64,000 nt of DNA from Dechloromonas sp. TW-R-39-2 (GTDB lineage Bacteria > Pseudomonadota > Gammaproteobacteria > Burkholderiales > Rhodocyclaceae): positions 2,697,001 to 2,761,000 of the forward strand of contig NZ_CP045202.1 in NCBI RefSeq assembly GCF_016864195.1. The letters are read 5' to 3'. Positions 15,520 through 23,428 of this stretch are shown here, one piece after another. Both the position numbers and the translations under genes were made by a program. The notes below the pieces were generated by a model. It saw nothing but the letters and a program-made list of their open reading frames with translations. It was not told the DNA's origin and did not search any database. Position 1 is the stretch's first letter. Each line of letters starts with the position of its first letter.

Positions 15520-15685
15520 AAGGTTCCCCATTCTGGGGATTAAAAGGGAATCCGGTGCCGAGTCTGACTCGAAATCCGGGGCTGCCCCCGCAACTGTTAT
15601 CGGCGAGCGCTTCGCCACTCTTGCCACTGGCTCACACCGGGAAGGCAGCGAAGCGCGATGAACCGAGAGCCAGGAGACCTGCCGC
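15520..15685 (+). promoter_or_regulatory. Cobalamin riboswitch
   Basis: Conserved aptamer blocks appear in order: AAAAGGGAATCCGGTG near 15542, CCCCCGCAACTG near 15584, GCCACTGG near 15623, GGGAAGGC near 15639 and the B12 box AGCCAGGAGACCTGCC at 15668-15683. Adenosylcobalamin binding would switch off the TonB receptor downstream. About 165 bases separate the B12 box from the start codon. Control is probably translational (see the hairpin at 15827-15845), although no full expression platform was modelled. Confidence 0.95.
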
Positions 15686-15826
15686 AACAACTTTCCAACC
15701 AATGATGGGGCGGGGTGTCCCTGATGAAAGGTTTGTGCGTGCTGCCATTTTTCGTTCGTCCGGCTTGTCTGCCCACGGGAAACTCCCGTTGCGGCGATCG
15801 CGCTGCGCCCAGCGCGCCCCTTCGAA

Positions 15827-15845
15827 TCTCCCCCGCCTGCGGAGA
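15827..15845 (+). promoter_or_regulatory. Hairpin occluding the receptor ribosome site
   Basis: TCTCC (15827-15831) can pair with GGAGA (15841-15845), which contains the Shine-Dalgarno GGAG seven bases before the receptor ATG. This is a plausible ON/OFF element for the riboswitch. The stem is only 5 bp, so it needs structure probing or comparative support. Confidence 0.4.
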
Positions 15846-15851
15846 CTCCCC

Positions 15852-17951
15852 ATGCCAGTGAAATCGTTTAGAACATCGCCCCTGACAGCCGCCCTGCTGC
15901 TTGCTTTTTCAGGTAGCACCCAGGCGGCCGGCGTGCCGACGCTGCAAGAAGTGACCGTCAGCAGCGGCCAGCAGAATCTGATCGGCGTTGCCGATTCGGC
16001 CACCGAAGGAACGGTCACCGCCAAACAACTGGCCAATCGTCCCTTGTTGCGGCCGGCCGAAGTACTTGAAACGGTGCCGGGGATGATCGTCACGCAACAC
16101 TCCGGCGACGGCAAGGCCAACCAGTATTTCCTGCGCGGTTTCAATCTCGATCACGGCAGCGACTTTTCAACCCACGTCATGGGCATGCCGGCCAACATGG
16201 TCACCCATGGCCATGGTCAGGGTTACATGGATCTGAACTTCCTGATCCCGGAACTGATCTCCAGCGTCAAATACCGCAAGGGCGTCTATGCAGCGGACGA
16301 TGGCGATTTCGCCACGGCCGGCTCGGCCCGGATCGATTATCAGCGTAGCCTGGCCAGCCCGTTTGTCGACATGAGCATCGGCCGCAACGGTTTTCGCCGC
16401 CTGGTGACGGCGGGCAGCAGCGAAATGGCCGGTCACCAGTTGCTCGGCGCACTGGAGCTGGCCGGTAACGACGGCCCCTGGGATCAGCCGGAAAACCTGA
16501 AAAAGACGAATATCGTGCTGCGTCTCTCGAACGGTACGACGAACAATGGCTACGCCGTCACGGCAATGGCTTACAAGGCGGACTGGAGAGCCACCGAACA
16601 TGTTCCGGAACGCGCCATCCAGAGCGGCGAGATCGGTCGCTACGGTGCGCTGTCAGCCAACGATGGCGGCAAAACGCACCGCTACAGCCTGTCCGGCGAA
16701 TGGGCCAGAACCGGTGAAGAAGGCGCCACCCGGGCCAACGTATATCTGATCGATTACGGGCTCAATCTTTTCTCCGCCCCGTCCGGCTACATCAACGGAC
16801 TGAATGGCGACCAGCACGAGCAGGCTGACGAGCGACGCATCTGGGGCGGCCAGGCCAGCCGCAGCTGGTTTCTCGGTCCACAGTTCAAGGACAGCGAAAT
16901 TACCGCCGGCGTCTCACTGCGTCAGGACCGGATCAGCCACGTTGGCCTGTACAGCACGGAGAATCGCCAGCGCACCAACACCGTCCGCGAAGACCGCATC
17001 AACGAGACAGCACTCGGTTTCTATCTCGAAGCGCGTAGCCAGTGGACTCCATGGCTGCGCAGCAACATCGGCCTGCGCCGCGACGAAATCCGGGCCCAGG
17101 CCAGCGCCCTGGGTGGCGCCAACAACATGAGCAATGGCGGCGATATCAGCGCCGGCCAGACCAGCCCCAAACTCGGCATCACCATCGGCCCCTTCAACCT
17201 GCTCGGCGCCACCGAGTTTTACGCCAACTGGGGCAACGGCTTCCACAGCAACGATGTACGCGGTGCAACAGCAAGAACCAACCCGCAGGACGGTTCGGCG
17301 ACGATGGCCGTCCCGCTGCTAGTCAAGGCCCGCGGCTCGGAAATCGGTATGCGTGCCGCGCCACTGCGCGGCTGGCATACCAGCCTGTCACTGTGGCAAA
17401 TGGATCTGGCCTCCGAGCTGGTGTTCATCGGCGATGAAGGCATCACCGAACCCAAGGGCGCCTCGCAACGGCACGGCATCGAATGGTCCAACTACATCGT
17501 GCCGACCGATGGCCTGATCATCGATGCCGATCTGGCCCTGTCCGAAGCCCGCTTCAAGACAGCCAACGCCGATAACGGCGGACGCCATGTACCGAATGCC
17601 ATCCCGCTGACCGCTTCGCTCGGCCTGACGGCCGACCAGGGCGGCCGCTATTTTGGCGGCCTGCGCCTGCGCTATATCGGGGCCTACGCCCTTGAAGAAA
17701 CGGCGCATGAAAAATCGACGGCCTTCTGGATGACCAACTTGAAAGCCGGTTACCGCTACGATCGCCAGCTTCAATTCACACTCGATGTACTCAACCTGTT
17801 CGACAAGAAAGCCAACGACATCGAATACTGGGGCGGCGCCTGCACGCGTAGCGAAGCCGCCAACGGCAGTTGCGGCGGCGGCATCGATGGCCGCCTGGTG
17901 CATCCGATCGAACCGCGCACCCTGCGCTTGGGCATGCGCTTCACGTTCTAA
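15852..17951 (+). CDS. TonB-dependent outer-membrane receptor under B12 riboswitch control
   Basis: 699 residues from the ATG at 15852 (GGAG upstream); the frame is open upstream through the riboswitch but that is not coding. Signal peptide to about residue 25 (GSTQAA), TonB box LQEVTVSS, plug domain (RPAEVLETVPGMIV, YFLRGFNLDHG), then a ~22-strand barrel ending in RLGMRFTF with a terminal Phe. The cobalamin riboswitch implies a corrinoid or a cobalt chelate as substrate. The plug is unlike classical BtuB as far as I can judge, and its closest relatives may be metal/siderophore receptors. The neighbours downstream supply TonB-ExbBD. Confidence 0.88.
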   Translation: MPVKSFRTSPLTAALLLAFSGSTQAAGVPTLQEVTVSSGQQNLIGVADSATEGTVTAKQLANRPLLRPAEVLETVPGMIVTQHSGDGKANQYFLRGFNLDHGSDFSTHVMGMPANMVTHGHGQGYMDLNFLIPELISSVKYRKGVYAADDGDFATAGSARIDYQRSLASPFVDMSIGRNGFRRLVTAGSSEMAGHQLLGALELAGNDGPWDQPENLKKTNIVLRLSNGTTNNGYAVTAMAYKADWRATEHVPERAIQSGEIGRYGALSANDGGKTHRYSLSGEWARTGEEGATRANVYLIDYGLNLFSAPSGYINGLNGDQHEQADERRIWGGQASRSWFLGPQFKDSEITAGVSLRQDRISHVGLYSTENRQRTNTVREDRINETALGFYLEARSQWTPWLRSNIGLRRDEIRAQASALGGANNMSNGGDISAGQTSPKLGITIGPFNLLGATEFYANWGNGFHSNDVRGATARTNPQDGSATMAVPLLVKARGSEIGMRAAPLRGWHTSLSLWQMDLASELVFIGDEGITEPKGASQRHGIEWSNYIVPTDGLIIDADLALSEARFKTANADNGGRHVPNAIPLTASLGLTADQGGRYFGGLRLRYIGAYALEETAHEKSTAFWMTNLKAGYRYDRQLQFTLDVLNLFDKKANDIEYWGGACTRSEAANGSCGGGIDGRLVHPIEPRTLRLGMRFTF

Positions 17952-18024
17952 GGCACAAGAGAGCACTTTGACTGGGAATGGCAGGCGACAGATATAACGT
18001 TTGATCGACAAATTGCAAACGAAT

Positions 18025-18056
18025 GTAATTGACAACGATTCGCGTTTACGTAAAAT
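18025..18056 (+). promoter_or_regulatory. hemP promoter with candidate Fur box
   Basis: TTGACA (18029-18034), 16-base spacer, TAAAAT (18051-18056). A Fur-like 19-mer (GTAATTGACAACGATTCGC, 18025-18043) covers the -35; it agrees with the Fur consensus at about 11 of 19 positions. This would make hemP-tonB-exbBD and possibly the following iron genes iron-repressed, separately from the B12-controlled receptor. Confidence 0.6.
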
Positions 18057-18085
18057 TGCGACAAGTTCTCATTTGCAGGAATATC

Positions 18086-18259
18086 ATGAACCCGCCTTCC
18101 CAGCCTTCACCCGCAACACCACCGCTATCCGGCACCCATTTGCCGCGGATAGACACCAGTGAATTGCTGCGCGGCGCTGTAACGCTTGAAATCATGCACG
18201 CCGGCCAACGCTACCTGCTGCGCGTGACGCGTGAAAACAAGCTGATCCTGACCAAATAG
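18086..18259 (+). CDS. hemP: Hemin uptake protein HemP
   Basis: 57 residues starting at the ATG at 18086 (GCAGGA upstream). The second half, IDTSELLRGAVTLEI then HAGQRYLLRVTREN and KLILTK, is the HemP/HmuP signature. Members of this family are small cytoplasmic regulators of haem or siderophore uptake genes. It sits between a TonB receptor and tonB behind a Fur-type promoter, its usual context. Confidence 0.88.
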   Translation: MNPPSQPSPATPPLSGTHLPRIDTSELLRGAVTLEIMHAGQRYLLRVTRENKLILTK

Positions 18260-18312
18260 GCCAGCCACCAACGATCTCCGTTGTACCTCTCGTTCCCGTA
18301 GCCAGCATGTAC

Positions 18313-18358
18313 AGCCAGCCAAGGGTTTTTTCCGGCCGGCTCGGGACAATCCGGAAAA
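18313..18358 (+). promoter_or_regulatory. tonB leader: AGCCAGCC motif and inverted repeat
   Basis: The hemP-tonB gap has AGCCAGCC at 18313-18320 and an 8-bp inverted repeat TTTTCCGG (18328-18335) / CCGGAAAA (18351-18358) ending 8 bases before the tonB start. tonB has no strong ribosome site of its own, so this structure may matter for translation or mark an attenuator. Confidence 0.4.
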
Positions 18359-18366
18359 CGAAATTC

Positions 18367-18999
18367 ATGAGTTACACCCTATCCCAGGCTTCAAACAGCC
18401 GACGCAGCAGCCTGCTGACACTGGTCATCGGCTTGCATGTCGGCATCTTTCTGCTGATTTTTGCAGCCAAGACCGTCGTCCCGCAGATGATGGAAATACC
18501 GCTGGTCGTCGACCTGCTGCAACCGGCCGAACCCAAACCGGAACCCAAGCCGCTGCCGGTCGTCAAGCCGCAACCGGTCAGGCAGCCTAGCCCGGCCCCC
18601 AAAGCCCCGACGCCCCAGATCGAAGCCACGCAAAGCGTCGTTCCGGCGCCCAGCGCACCGGTCGCCGCCCCGCCCGAAGTCAAACCGGCCCCGCCGGCAC
18701 CGGCCGCACCGGCGGTGACGCAAGCCCGTTTCGACGCCGACTACCTGCGCAACCCGGCCCCGCCCTACCCGCCGCTGTCACGCCGCATGGGCGAAGAAGG
18801 CAAGGTCATGCTGCGCGTCCTGGTCAGCCCGCAGGGAACGGCGGAACAGGTTGAAGTGAAGACATCTTCCGGCAGCGAGCGCCTCGACAACGCTGCGGTC
18901 AACACCGTCAAGAACTGGAAATTCGTCGCCGCCCGCCGTGGCGACACCCCGACTCAAAGCTGGGTTTTGGTACCCATCATTTTCAAATTGGAGCAATAA
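18367..18999 (+). CDS. tonB: TonB energy transducer
   Basis: 210 residues. One N-terminal membrane anchor (residues ~17-38), a Pro-rich periplasmic spacer with Lys-Pro and Glu-Pro repeats (~55-125), and a C-terminal TonB domain with YPPLSRRMGEEGKVMLRV and AAVNTVKNWKF. It transmits proton-motive force from ExbBD to outer-membrane receptors, presumably both receptors in this window. It is immediately followed by exbB. Confidence 0.92.
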   Translation: MSYTLSQASNSRRSSLLTLVIGLHVGIFLLIFAAKTVVPQMMEIPLVVDLLQPAEPKPEPKPLPVVKPQPVRQPSPAPKAPTPQIEATQSVVPAPSAPVAAPPEVKPAPPAPAAPAVTQARFDADYLRNPAPPYPPLSRRMGEEGKVMLRVLVSPQGTAEQVEVKTSSGSERLDNAAVNTVKNWKFVAARRGDTPTQSWVLVPIIFKLEQ

Positions 19000-19000
19000 C

Positions 19001-19744
19001 ATGCAGGAAACCACGCAAAACGCTTTCGGCTTCGCCCACCTTTGGGCTGCAGGCGATGCCATTTCACACAGCGTCGCGATCATTCTGGCGATCATGTCGA
19101 TTGCCAGCTGGTACCTGATCCTGGCCAAAGCCTGGGATTGGTGGACCGTTCGTCGCTCGGCCCGCGCTGTCGGCCAGTTCTGGGCGGCCAGCAGCGTCAC
19201 CGAAGGGATCGAGCGCCTGCGCGATGCCGGCAGCGACAGTCCTTACGCGCAACTGGCCGAGCAGGCCAACTGCTGCAACCACGATTGCGAAACCGTAACC
19301 GGCCGCCTGGCTTCCCGCTTCGACCCGGCCGAACAAATGGAACGCGCCCTGCGCCAGCAACTGTCGAGCACCCAGGCCGGTATGGAAAACGGCCTGACGC
19401 TGCTCGCCACGACCGGCGCCACGGCACCGTTCGTCGGTCTGTTCGGCACCGTCTGGGGGATTTACCACGCGCTGGTGGCAATCGGCATCTCCGGTCAGGC
19501 CGCACTGGAAAAAGTCGCCGGCCCGGTCGGTGAAGCACTGATCATGACCGCCGCCGGCCTGGCCGTTGCGCTGCCTGCCGTCTTCGCCTACAACGCCTTC
19601 ACCCGCGCCAACCGCGTCATCCTGGCCGATCTCGACGCCTTCGCCCACGACCTGCATGCCTTCTTCACGGTCGGCAAGCCGTTTGTCGCCAACAGCGCCC
19701 AGATCCACCCGATGCGCGCCCGCGCTGCTGCCGAGGTCGCGTAA
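19001..19744 (+). CDS. exbB: Biopolymer transport protein ExbB
   Basis: 247 residues from the ATG at 19001 (GGAG 6 bases upstream, inside the tonB end). Three membrane segments: ~19-41, ~130-155, ~165-195. The conserved MotA/TolQ/ExbB block ATTGATAPFVGLFGTVWGIYHA is present. It is the proton-channel scaffold of the TonB motor. Confidence 0.93.
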   Translation: MQETTQNAFGFAHLWAAGDAISHSVAIILAIMSIASWYLILAKAWDWWTVRRSARAVGQFWAASSVTEGIERLRDAGSDSPYAQLAEQANCCNHDCETVTGRLASRFDPAEQMERALRQQLSSTQAGMENGLTLLATTGATAPFVGLFGTVWGIYHALVAIGISGQAALEKVAGPVGEALIMTAAGLAVALPAVFAYNAFTRANRVILADLDAFAHDLHAFFTVGKPFVANSAQIHPMRARAAAEVA

Positions 19745-19746
19745 TC

Positions 19747-20172
19747 ATGGCGATGGGCAGCTTCAATTCGCAACAGAACCAGATGCCGACGGCGGAAATC
19801 AACATGACGCCGCTGGTCGACGTGATGCTGGTGCTGCTGATCATTTTCATCATCACCGCACCGCTGATGACGCATTCGGTACCGGTCGACCTGCCGCGCG
19901 CAGCCAGCACGCCGACACCGGAAAAGCCGATGACGCTGCAGGTGGCGATCAATGCTGACAACCACATTTTCATCGGTTCCGAAGGGGTAGACCGCAGCAC
20001 CCTCGAAGAACGCTTCAAGACCGCAGTCGCCCAGGATGCGCACGTCGAAATGCACCTCAAGGCCGACCGCAACACCCGCTACGAAGCCGTGGCTGAAACC
20101 ATGAGCGCCGCACGTCGGGCCGGACTGACCAAGATCGGTTTCGTGACACAACCAGGTAGTGACGCGCACTAA
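19747..20172 (+). CDS. exbD: Biopolymer transport protein ExbD
   Basis: 141 residues. EINMTPLVDVMLVLLIIF contains the membrane helix and the essential Asp (VDVML). A periplasmic domain follows. Starts 2 bases after exbB. It completes the TonB-ExbB-ExbD motor. Confidence 0.94.
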   Translation: MAMGSFNSQQNQMPTAEINMTPLVDVMLVLLIIFIITAPLMTHSVPVDLPRAASTPTPEKPMTLQVAINADNHIFIGSEGVDRSTLEERFKTAVAQDAHVEMHLKADRNTRYEAVAETMSAARRAGLTKIGFVTQPGSDAH

Positions 20173-20224
20173 TTCGTTTCATTTCATTCATTCTCAAGCC
20201 AGCAATGCAAAGCCCGTCTTTGCC

Positions 20225-20232
20225 AGCCAGCC
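20225..20232 (+). repeat. AGCCAGCC leader motif before the P19 gene
   Basis: One AGCCAGCC inside GCCAGCCAGCCAG, 23 bases before the P19 start, in the 82-base exbD-P19 gap. A weaker AGCCAGCA lies at 20198-20205. Confidence 0.5.
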
Positions 20233-20254
20233 AGAGACATCAGGGAGTTCTGCA

Positions 20255-20800
20255 ATGCTGACTATAAAAAAACTTGTTTCCGCACTGACCATTTCTGCTG
20301 CACTGGCCGCACCGGCCCTGGCTATCGAATATCCGATCGGCGTACCGCAACAACGGGCCGGCATGGAAATCGCCGCCGTTTATTTGCAGCCGGTTGAAAT
20401 GGAACCGGAAGGCCACATGCGCAAGGCCACCGAGTCGGACATTCACATCGAAGCCGACATTCACGCACTGGCCAACAACCCGAACGGTTTTGAAGAAGGG
20501 GCATGGATTCCTTACCTGGTTGTCAAATTCGAAGTCAGCAAAATCGGCAGCGATTTCAAGGTTGCCGGCGATTTCATGCCGATGGTGGCCAACGATGGGC
20601 CACACTACGGCGACAACATCAAGCTGGCTGGCCCGGGCAAGTACAAGGTGAAATACAACATTCTTCCGCCGTCGGCCAACCCGCATTCGCATTTCGGCCG
20701 CCACACCGACCGCGCAACCGGCGTTCGCCCGTGGTTCAAGCCTTTTGAAGTCGAATACGAATTCACCTACGTCGGTATCGGTAAAAAAGGCGGCTACTGA
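20255..20800 (+). CDS. Periplasmic iron/copper-binding protein P19 (FtrA-like)
   Basis: 181 residues from the ATG at 20255 (GGGAG upstream). Signal peptide to about residue 23 (APALA). Conserved P19/Tp34 blocks: YPIGVPQQRAGMEIAAVYLQ, SDIHIEADIHA, GAWIPYL, HYGDN and SHFGRHTDRATGV, with Met and His ligands for Cu/Fe. It hands iron to the FTR1 permease in Ftr/P19 systems. First gene of the uptake set P19-porin-cupredoxin-FTR1-polyferredoxin. Confidence 0.9.
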   Translation: MLTIKKLVSALTISAALAAPALAIEYPIGVPQQRAGMEIAAVYLQPVEMEPEGHMRKATESDIHIEADIHALANNPNGFEEGAWIPYLVVKFEVSKIGSDFKVAGDFMPMVANDGPHYGDNIKLAGPGKYKVKYNILPPSANPHSHFGRHTDRATGVRPWFKPFEVEYEFTYVGIGKKGGY

Positions 20801-20802
20801 TC

Positions 20803-22275
20803 ATGCGCCTCGCCAAAATCAGCGCTGCGTTCGTCGCAGCGGGGCTGGCCTTGCCCGTACTCGCCGCACCGAGCGATGCCGCACTGGAAAAACTGCTGGC
20901 CCGGATGGAAAAACTGGAAGCGCGCAACGCCGATCTGGAAAAGGAAGTGAAGCAACTCAAGGGCGAGAACGAGAAAATCGCCCAAGGCCTCGACAGCCCA
21001 CGCCTTTCGGAACAGGAGCCGGAACTGACGGTGCGCCTGAAGGCTGTTGAAAAGGACGCACTGAACCAGAAAAAAGCCGCCAAGATTGCCGAAGGCCTCG
21101 ACGGCATCAAAGTGGCAGCCTCGCTGGCCACCGTCGCGCAGCATGCCAACGGCCTGCCCAAGGACATCGAAAACGGCAGTTCCCAGCTCAATTACCGTGC
21201 AGACATCTCGGTTGAATTGCCGCTCAAGCCGCTTGGCGACATCAACCACAAGCTTTTTGCGCATTTGCGCATGGGCCAGGGGCTCGGCCTGAACTCAGCC
21301 TTCTCGAATCTCGGCCACTTCGCCAGCGCACCGAACGCCCTGGCCTTCCGCGCCTCCGGCCTTGATCCTGATTCCTCCGTCACCATTCTCGGCCAGGCCT
21401 GGTACCAGGCAGCCATCCCGCTGCCTTTCCTCGGATTCAAGCCTTACTCGCGTGAGACGCTGGAACTGACCGTCGGCAAGATGGACATCTTCGGCTTTTT
21501 CGACCAGAACGCCGCCGCCGGGGATGAAGCCAAACAATTCATGAACTCGGTCTTCGTCCACAACCCACTGCTCGATGCGGGTGGCGAAGTCGGCGTCGAT
21601 GCGAACGGTTTCCAGCCAGGTTTTGTCGCTTCCTACCTGAACTACTTCAACAAGGCCGAACCGTGGCGCTTGTCGGTTGGCCTGTTCGGCACCGGTGACA
21701 AGGGGGCCAATTACCAGCGCAGCCTCTCTTCGCCACTGCTCATGGTCCAGGCTGAAAAACAATTGAAACTGTTCGGCGGCCTGACCGGCAACTACCGCCT
21801 CTACGGCTGGAACCGCAGCCAGGGGACCGACTACGACGGCAACCTGAACAAACACACCGGGATTGGCGCCTCGATCGACCAGCGGGTTGGCGACGGGATC
21901 AAACTGTTCGCCCGCTACGGCAAGCTGATCAAGGGTGAACTGCCGTTCAACCAGAGCGTCACGGCAGGTGTTGAATTCTCCGGCAGCTACTGGAACCGCG
22001 GCGCCGACAGCATCGGCATCGCCGGCGCCTGGCTGGAATCGGGCAAGGGCTACCGGACAAGTACCGCCAGCACCTGGCTCGACGACAAGCAGACGCAAGT
22101 CGCCTACAATTTCACGCCGCAAGGGGCCGAAAAGCTGACAGAAATTTATTACCGCTACCGCCTGTCGCCGCAATTCGAACTATCGCCTGACTTCCAGTAC
22201 GTCACCAATGGTGGCGGCAATGGCGATGCCAAATCGGTCAAGGTCTTTGCCCTGCGCGCCAATATCGCTTACTGA
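20803..22275 (+). CDS. Outer-membrane porin with N-terminal coiled coil
   Basis: 490 residues. Signal peptide (GLALPVLA), then a heptad-rich segment (~25-85, MEKLEARNADLEKEVKQL) and a beta-barrel rich in alternating aromatic/Gly strands, ending ANIAY. This architecture resembles OprB/porin-like proteins with a peptidoglycan- or self-associating coiled coil. It lies between P19 and the cupredoxin with 2- and 8-base gaps, so it may be the outer-membrane route for the Ftr iron system. The substrate is unknown. Confidence 0.75.
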   Translation: MRLAKISAAFVAAGLALPVLAAPSDAALEKLLARMEKLEARNADLEKEVKQLKGENEKIAQGLDSPRLSEQEPELTVRLKAVEKDALNQKKAAKIAEGLDGIKVAASLATVAQHANGLPKDIENGSSQLNYRADISVELPLKPLGDINHKLFAHLRMGQGLGLNSAFSNLGHFASAPNALAFRASGLDPDSSVTILGQAWYQAAIPLPFLGFKPYSRETLELTVGKMDIFGFFDQNAAAGDEAKQFMNSVFVHNPLLDAGGEVGVDANGFQPGFVASYLNYFNKAEPWRLSVGLFGTGDKGANYQRSLSSPLLMVQAEKQLKLFGGLTGNYRLYGWNRSQGTDYDGNLNKHTGIGASIDQRVGDGIKLFARYGKLIKGELPFNQSVTAGVEFSGSYWNRGADSIGIAGAWLESGKGYRTSTASTWLDDKQTQVAYNFTPQGAEKLTEIYYRYRLSPQFELSPDFQYVTNGGGNGDAKSVKVFALRANIAY

Positions 22276-22283
22276 GAACCTTC

Positions 22284-22613
22284 ATGAAACGCTTCGCCCT
22301 CCTCGTTTTTAGCCTTTTTGCCCTGTCGACCGCAGCCATGGCCGACGATATGCCGACCATCAAGCTGTTGATGAAAGAAGGCCGCCTTTATCCTGAAACG
22401 CTGGAGGTTCCGGCCAATACGCGTTTCAGGCTGGAGGTCAAAAACGAGGGTCCGGGCGCGGCGGAGTTCGAAAGTCTGGAATTGAAGAAGGAACTGGTAC
22501 TCGCTCCCGGTGTGACCCGCAACCTGGTTTTTTTCCCGATGAAACCGGGTACGTACAAATTTTTTGACGACTTTCATCCGGAAACCGGTCAAGGCCGGAT
22601 TGTCGCCAAATAA
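22284..22613 (+). CDS. Periplasmic cupredoxin-domain protein (FtrB-like)
   Basis: 109 residues with signal peptide (ALSTAAMA). The mature domain shows EGRLYPETLEVPANTRFRLEV and a conserved FPMKPGTYKFFDDFH end of the cupredoxin_1 family. In FtrABCD systems this protein probably oxidises or passes iron to the permease. It lacks the classical Cys ligand of blue-copper proteins. It lies between porin and FTR1. Confidence 0.82.
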   Translation: MKRFALLVFSLFALSTAAMADDMPTIKLLMKEGRLYPETLEVPANTRFRLEVKNEGPGAAEFESLELKKELVLAPGVTRNLVFFPMKPGTYKFFDDFHPETGQGRIVAK

Positions 22614-22624
22614 GGACAGCGATC

Positions 22625-23428
22625 ATGGGTAACGCATTTTTCGTCGTCTGGCGCGAGAGCCTCGAAGCCTTTCTGATTGCCGGCATTCTTTACGCCTGGT
22701 TGCAGGCCAACGACGATACCGGCAAAGGCAAGCGGGCGCTGTTCCTCGGTCTGGCCGCCGGTGCTGGCTTGGCCATGCTGCTCGGCTGGGCCTTGCTCAC
22801 AGTTCAGGACGAACTGACCGGCGAAGCGCTTGAAATATTCCAGACCGCCACGCTTTTCGTTGCGGCCGGGCTGATCACCCAGATGGTCTTGTGGATGCGC
22901 CGGCACGGTCGCCAGATGAAAGCCCGCCTGCATGCCGAATTGTCGGCTGCGGCTGAGCGTTCCGGGTTGATTGGTGTCGCTGTCGTGGCCGCCTTGGCCG
23001 TCGCCCGCGAAGGTGCTGAAACCGTCATCTTTCTTTACGGCATGTCGCAGGAAGGCAATCTCGGCAATCTGCTGATCGGTGCCCTGGCCGGTTTCGCCGG
23101 CGCCGGTGCGACCGCATGGCTCGCCGCAAAAAGCCTGGCTCGACTCAATATCGGCCTGTTGCTGCGTCTTTCGTCGATCCTGCTGCTGATTCTCGCTTCG
23201 GCCCTGCTGGTTGCTGCGGTCGACCGCCTGATCGGCGCTGGTTGGCTACCGCCCTTGCTCGATCCGGTCTGGGATACGTCGCAGTTGATTGACGACACGA
23301 CCAAGGCCGGCAAGCTGATTGCCGATTTTTCCGGCTACCGCGCTCGCCCGGCACTGAGCGGCCTGCTGGCCTGGGCGACTTACTGGGGCGTTGTCTTGCT
23401 GGCCTGGCGGAGAACTGCCCATGGCTGA
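22625..23428 (+). CDS. FTR1-family high-affinity iron permease (FtrC-like)
   Basis: 267 residues with seven hydrophobic helices. Both REXXE iron motifs are visible: RESLE near residue 10 and REGAE near residue 128. It imports Fe(III) produced at the membrane. SD AAGGA upstream. Its stop overlaps the next ATG by 8 bases. Confidence 0.93.
   Translation: MGNAFFVVWRESLEAFLIAGILYAWLQANDDTGKGKRALFLGLAAGAGLAMLLGWALLTVQDELTGEALEIFQTATLFVAAGLITQMVLWMRRHGRQMKARLHAELSAAAERSGLIGVAVVAALAVAREGAETVIFLYGMSQEGNLGNLLIGALAGFAGAGATAWLAAKSLARLNIGLLLRLSSILLLILASALLVAAVDRLIGAGWLPPLLDPVWDTSQLIDDTTKAGKLIADFSGYRARPALSGLLAWATYWGVVLLAWRRTAHG

Noticed and set aside
15555..15851. N-terminal extension of the TonB receptor (open frame starts at 15555)
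   Set aside because: This part is the cobalamin riboswitch; a signal peptide and a ribosome site occur at the ATG at 15852.
18025..18085. Upstream start of hemP at 18029
   Set aside because: The extra residues are encoded by the promoter and Fur-like site, and the HemP family begins close to the ATG at 18086.
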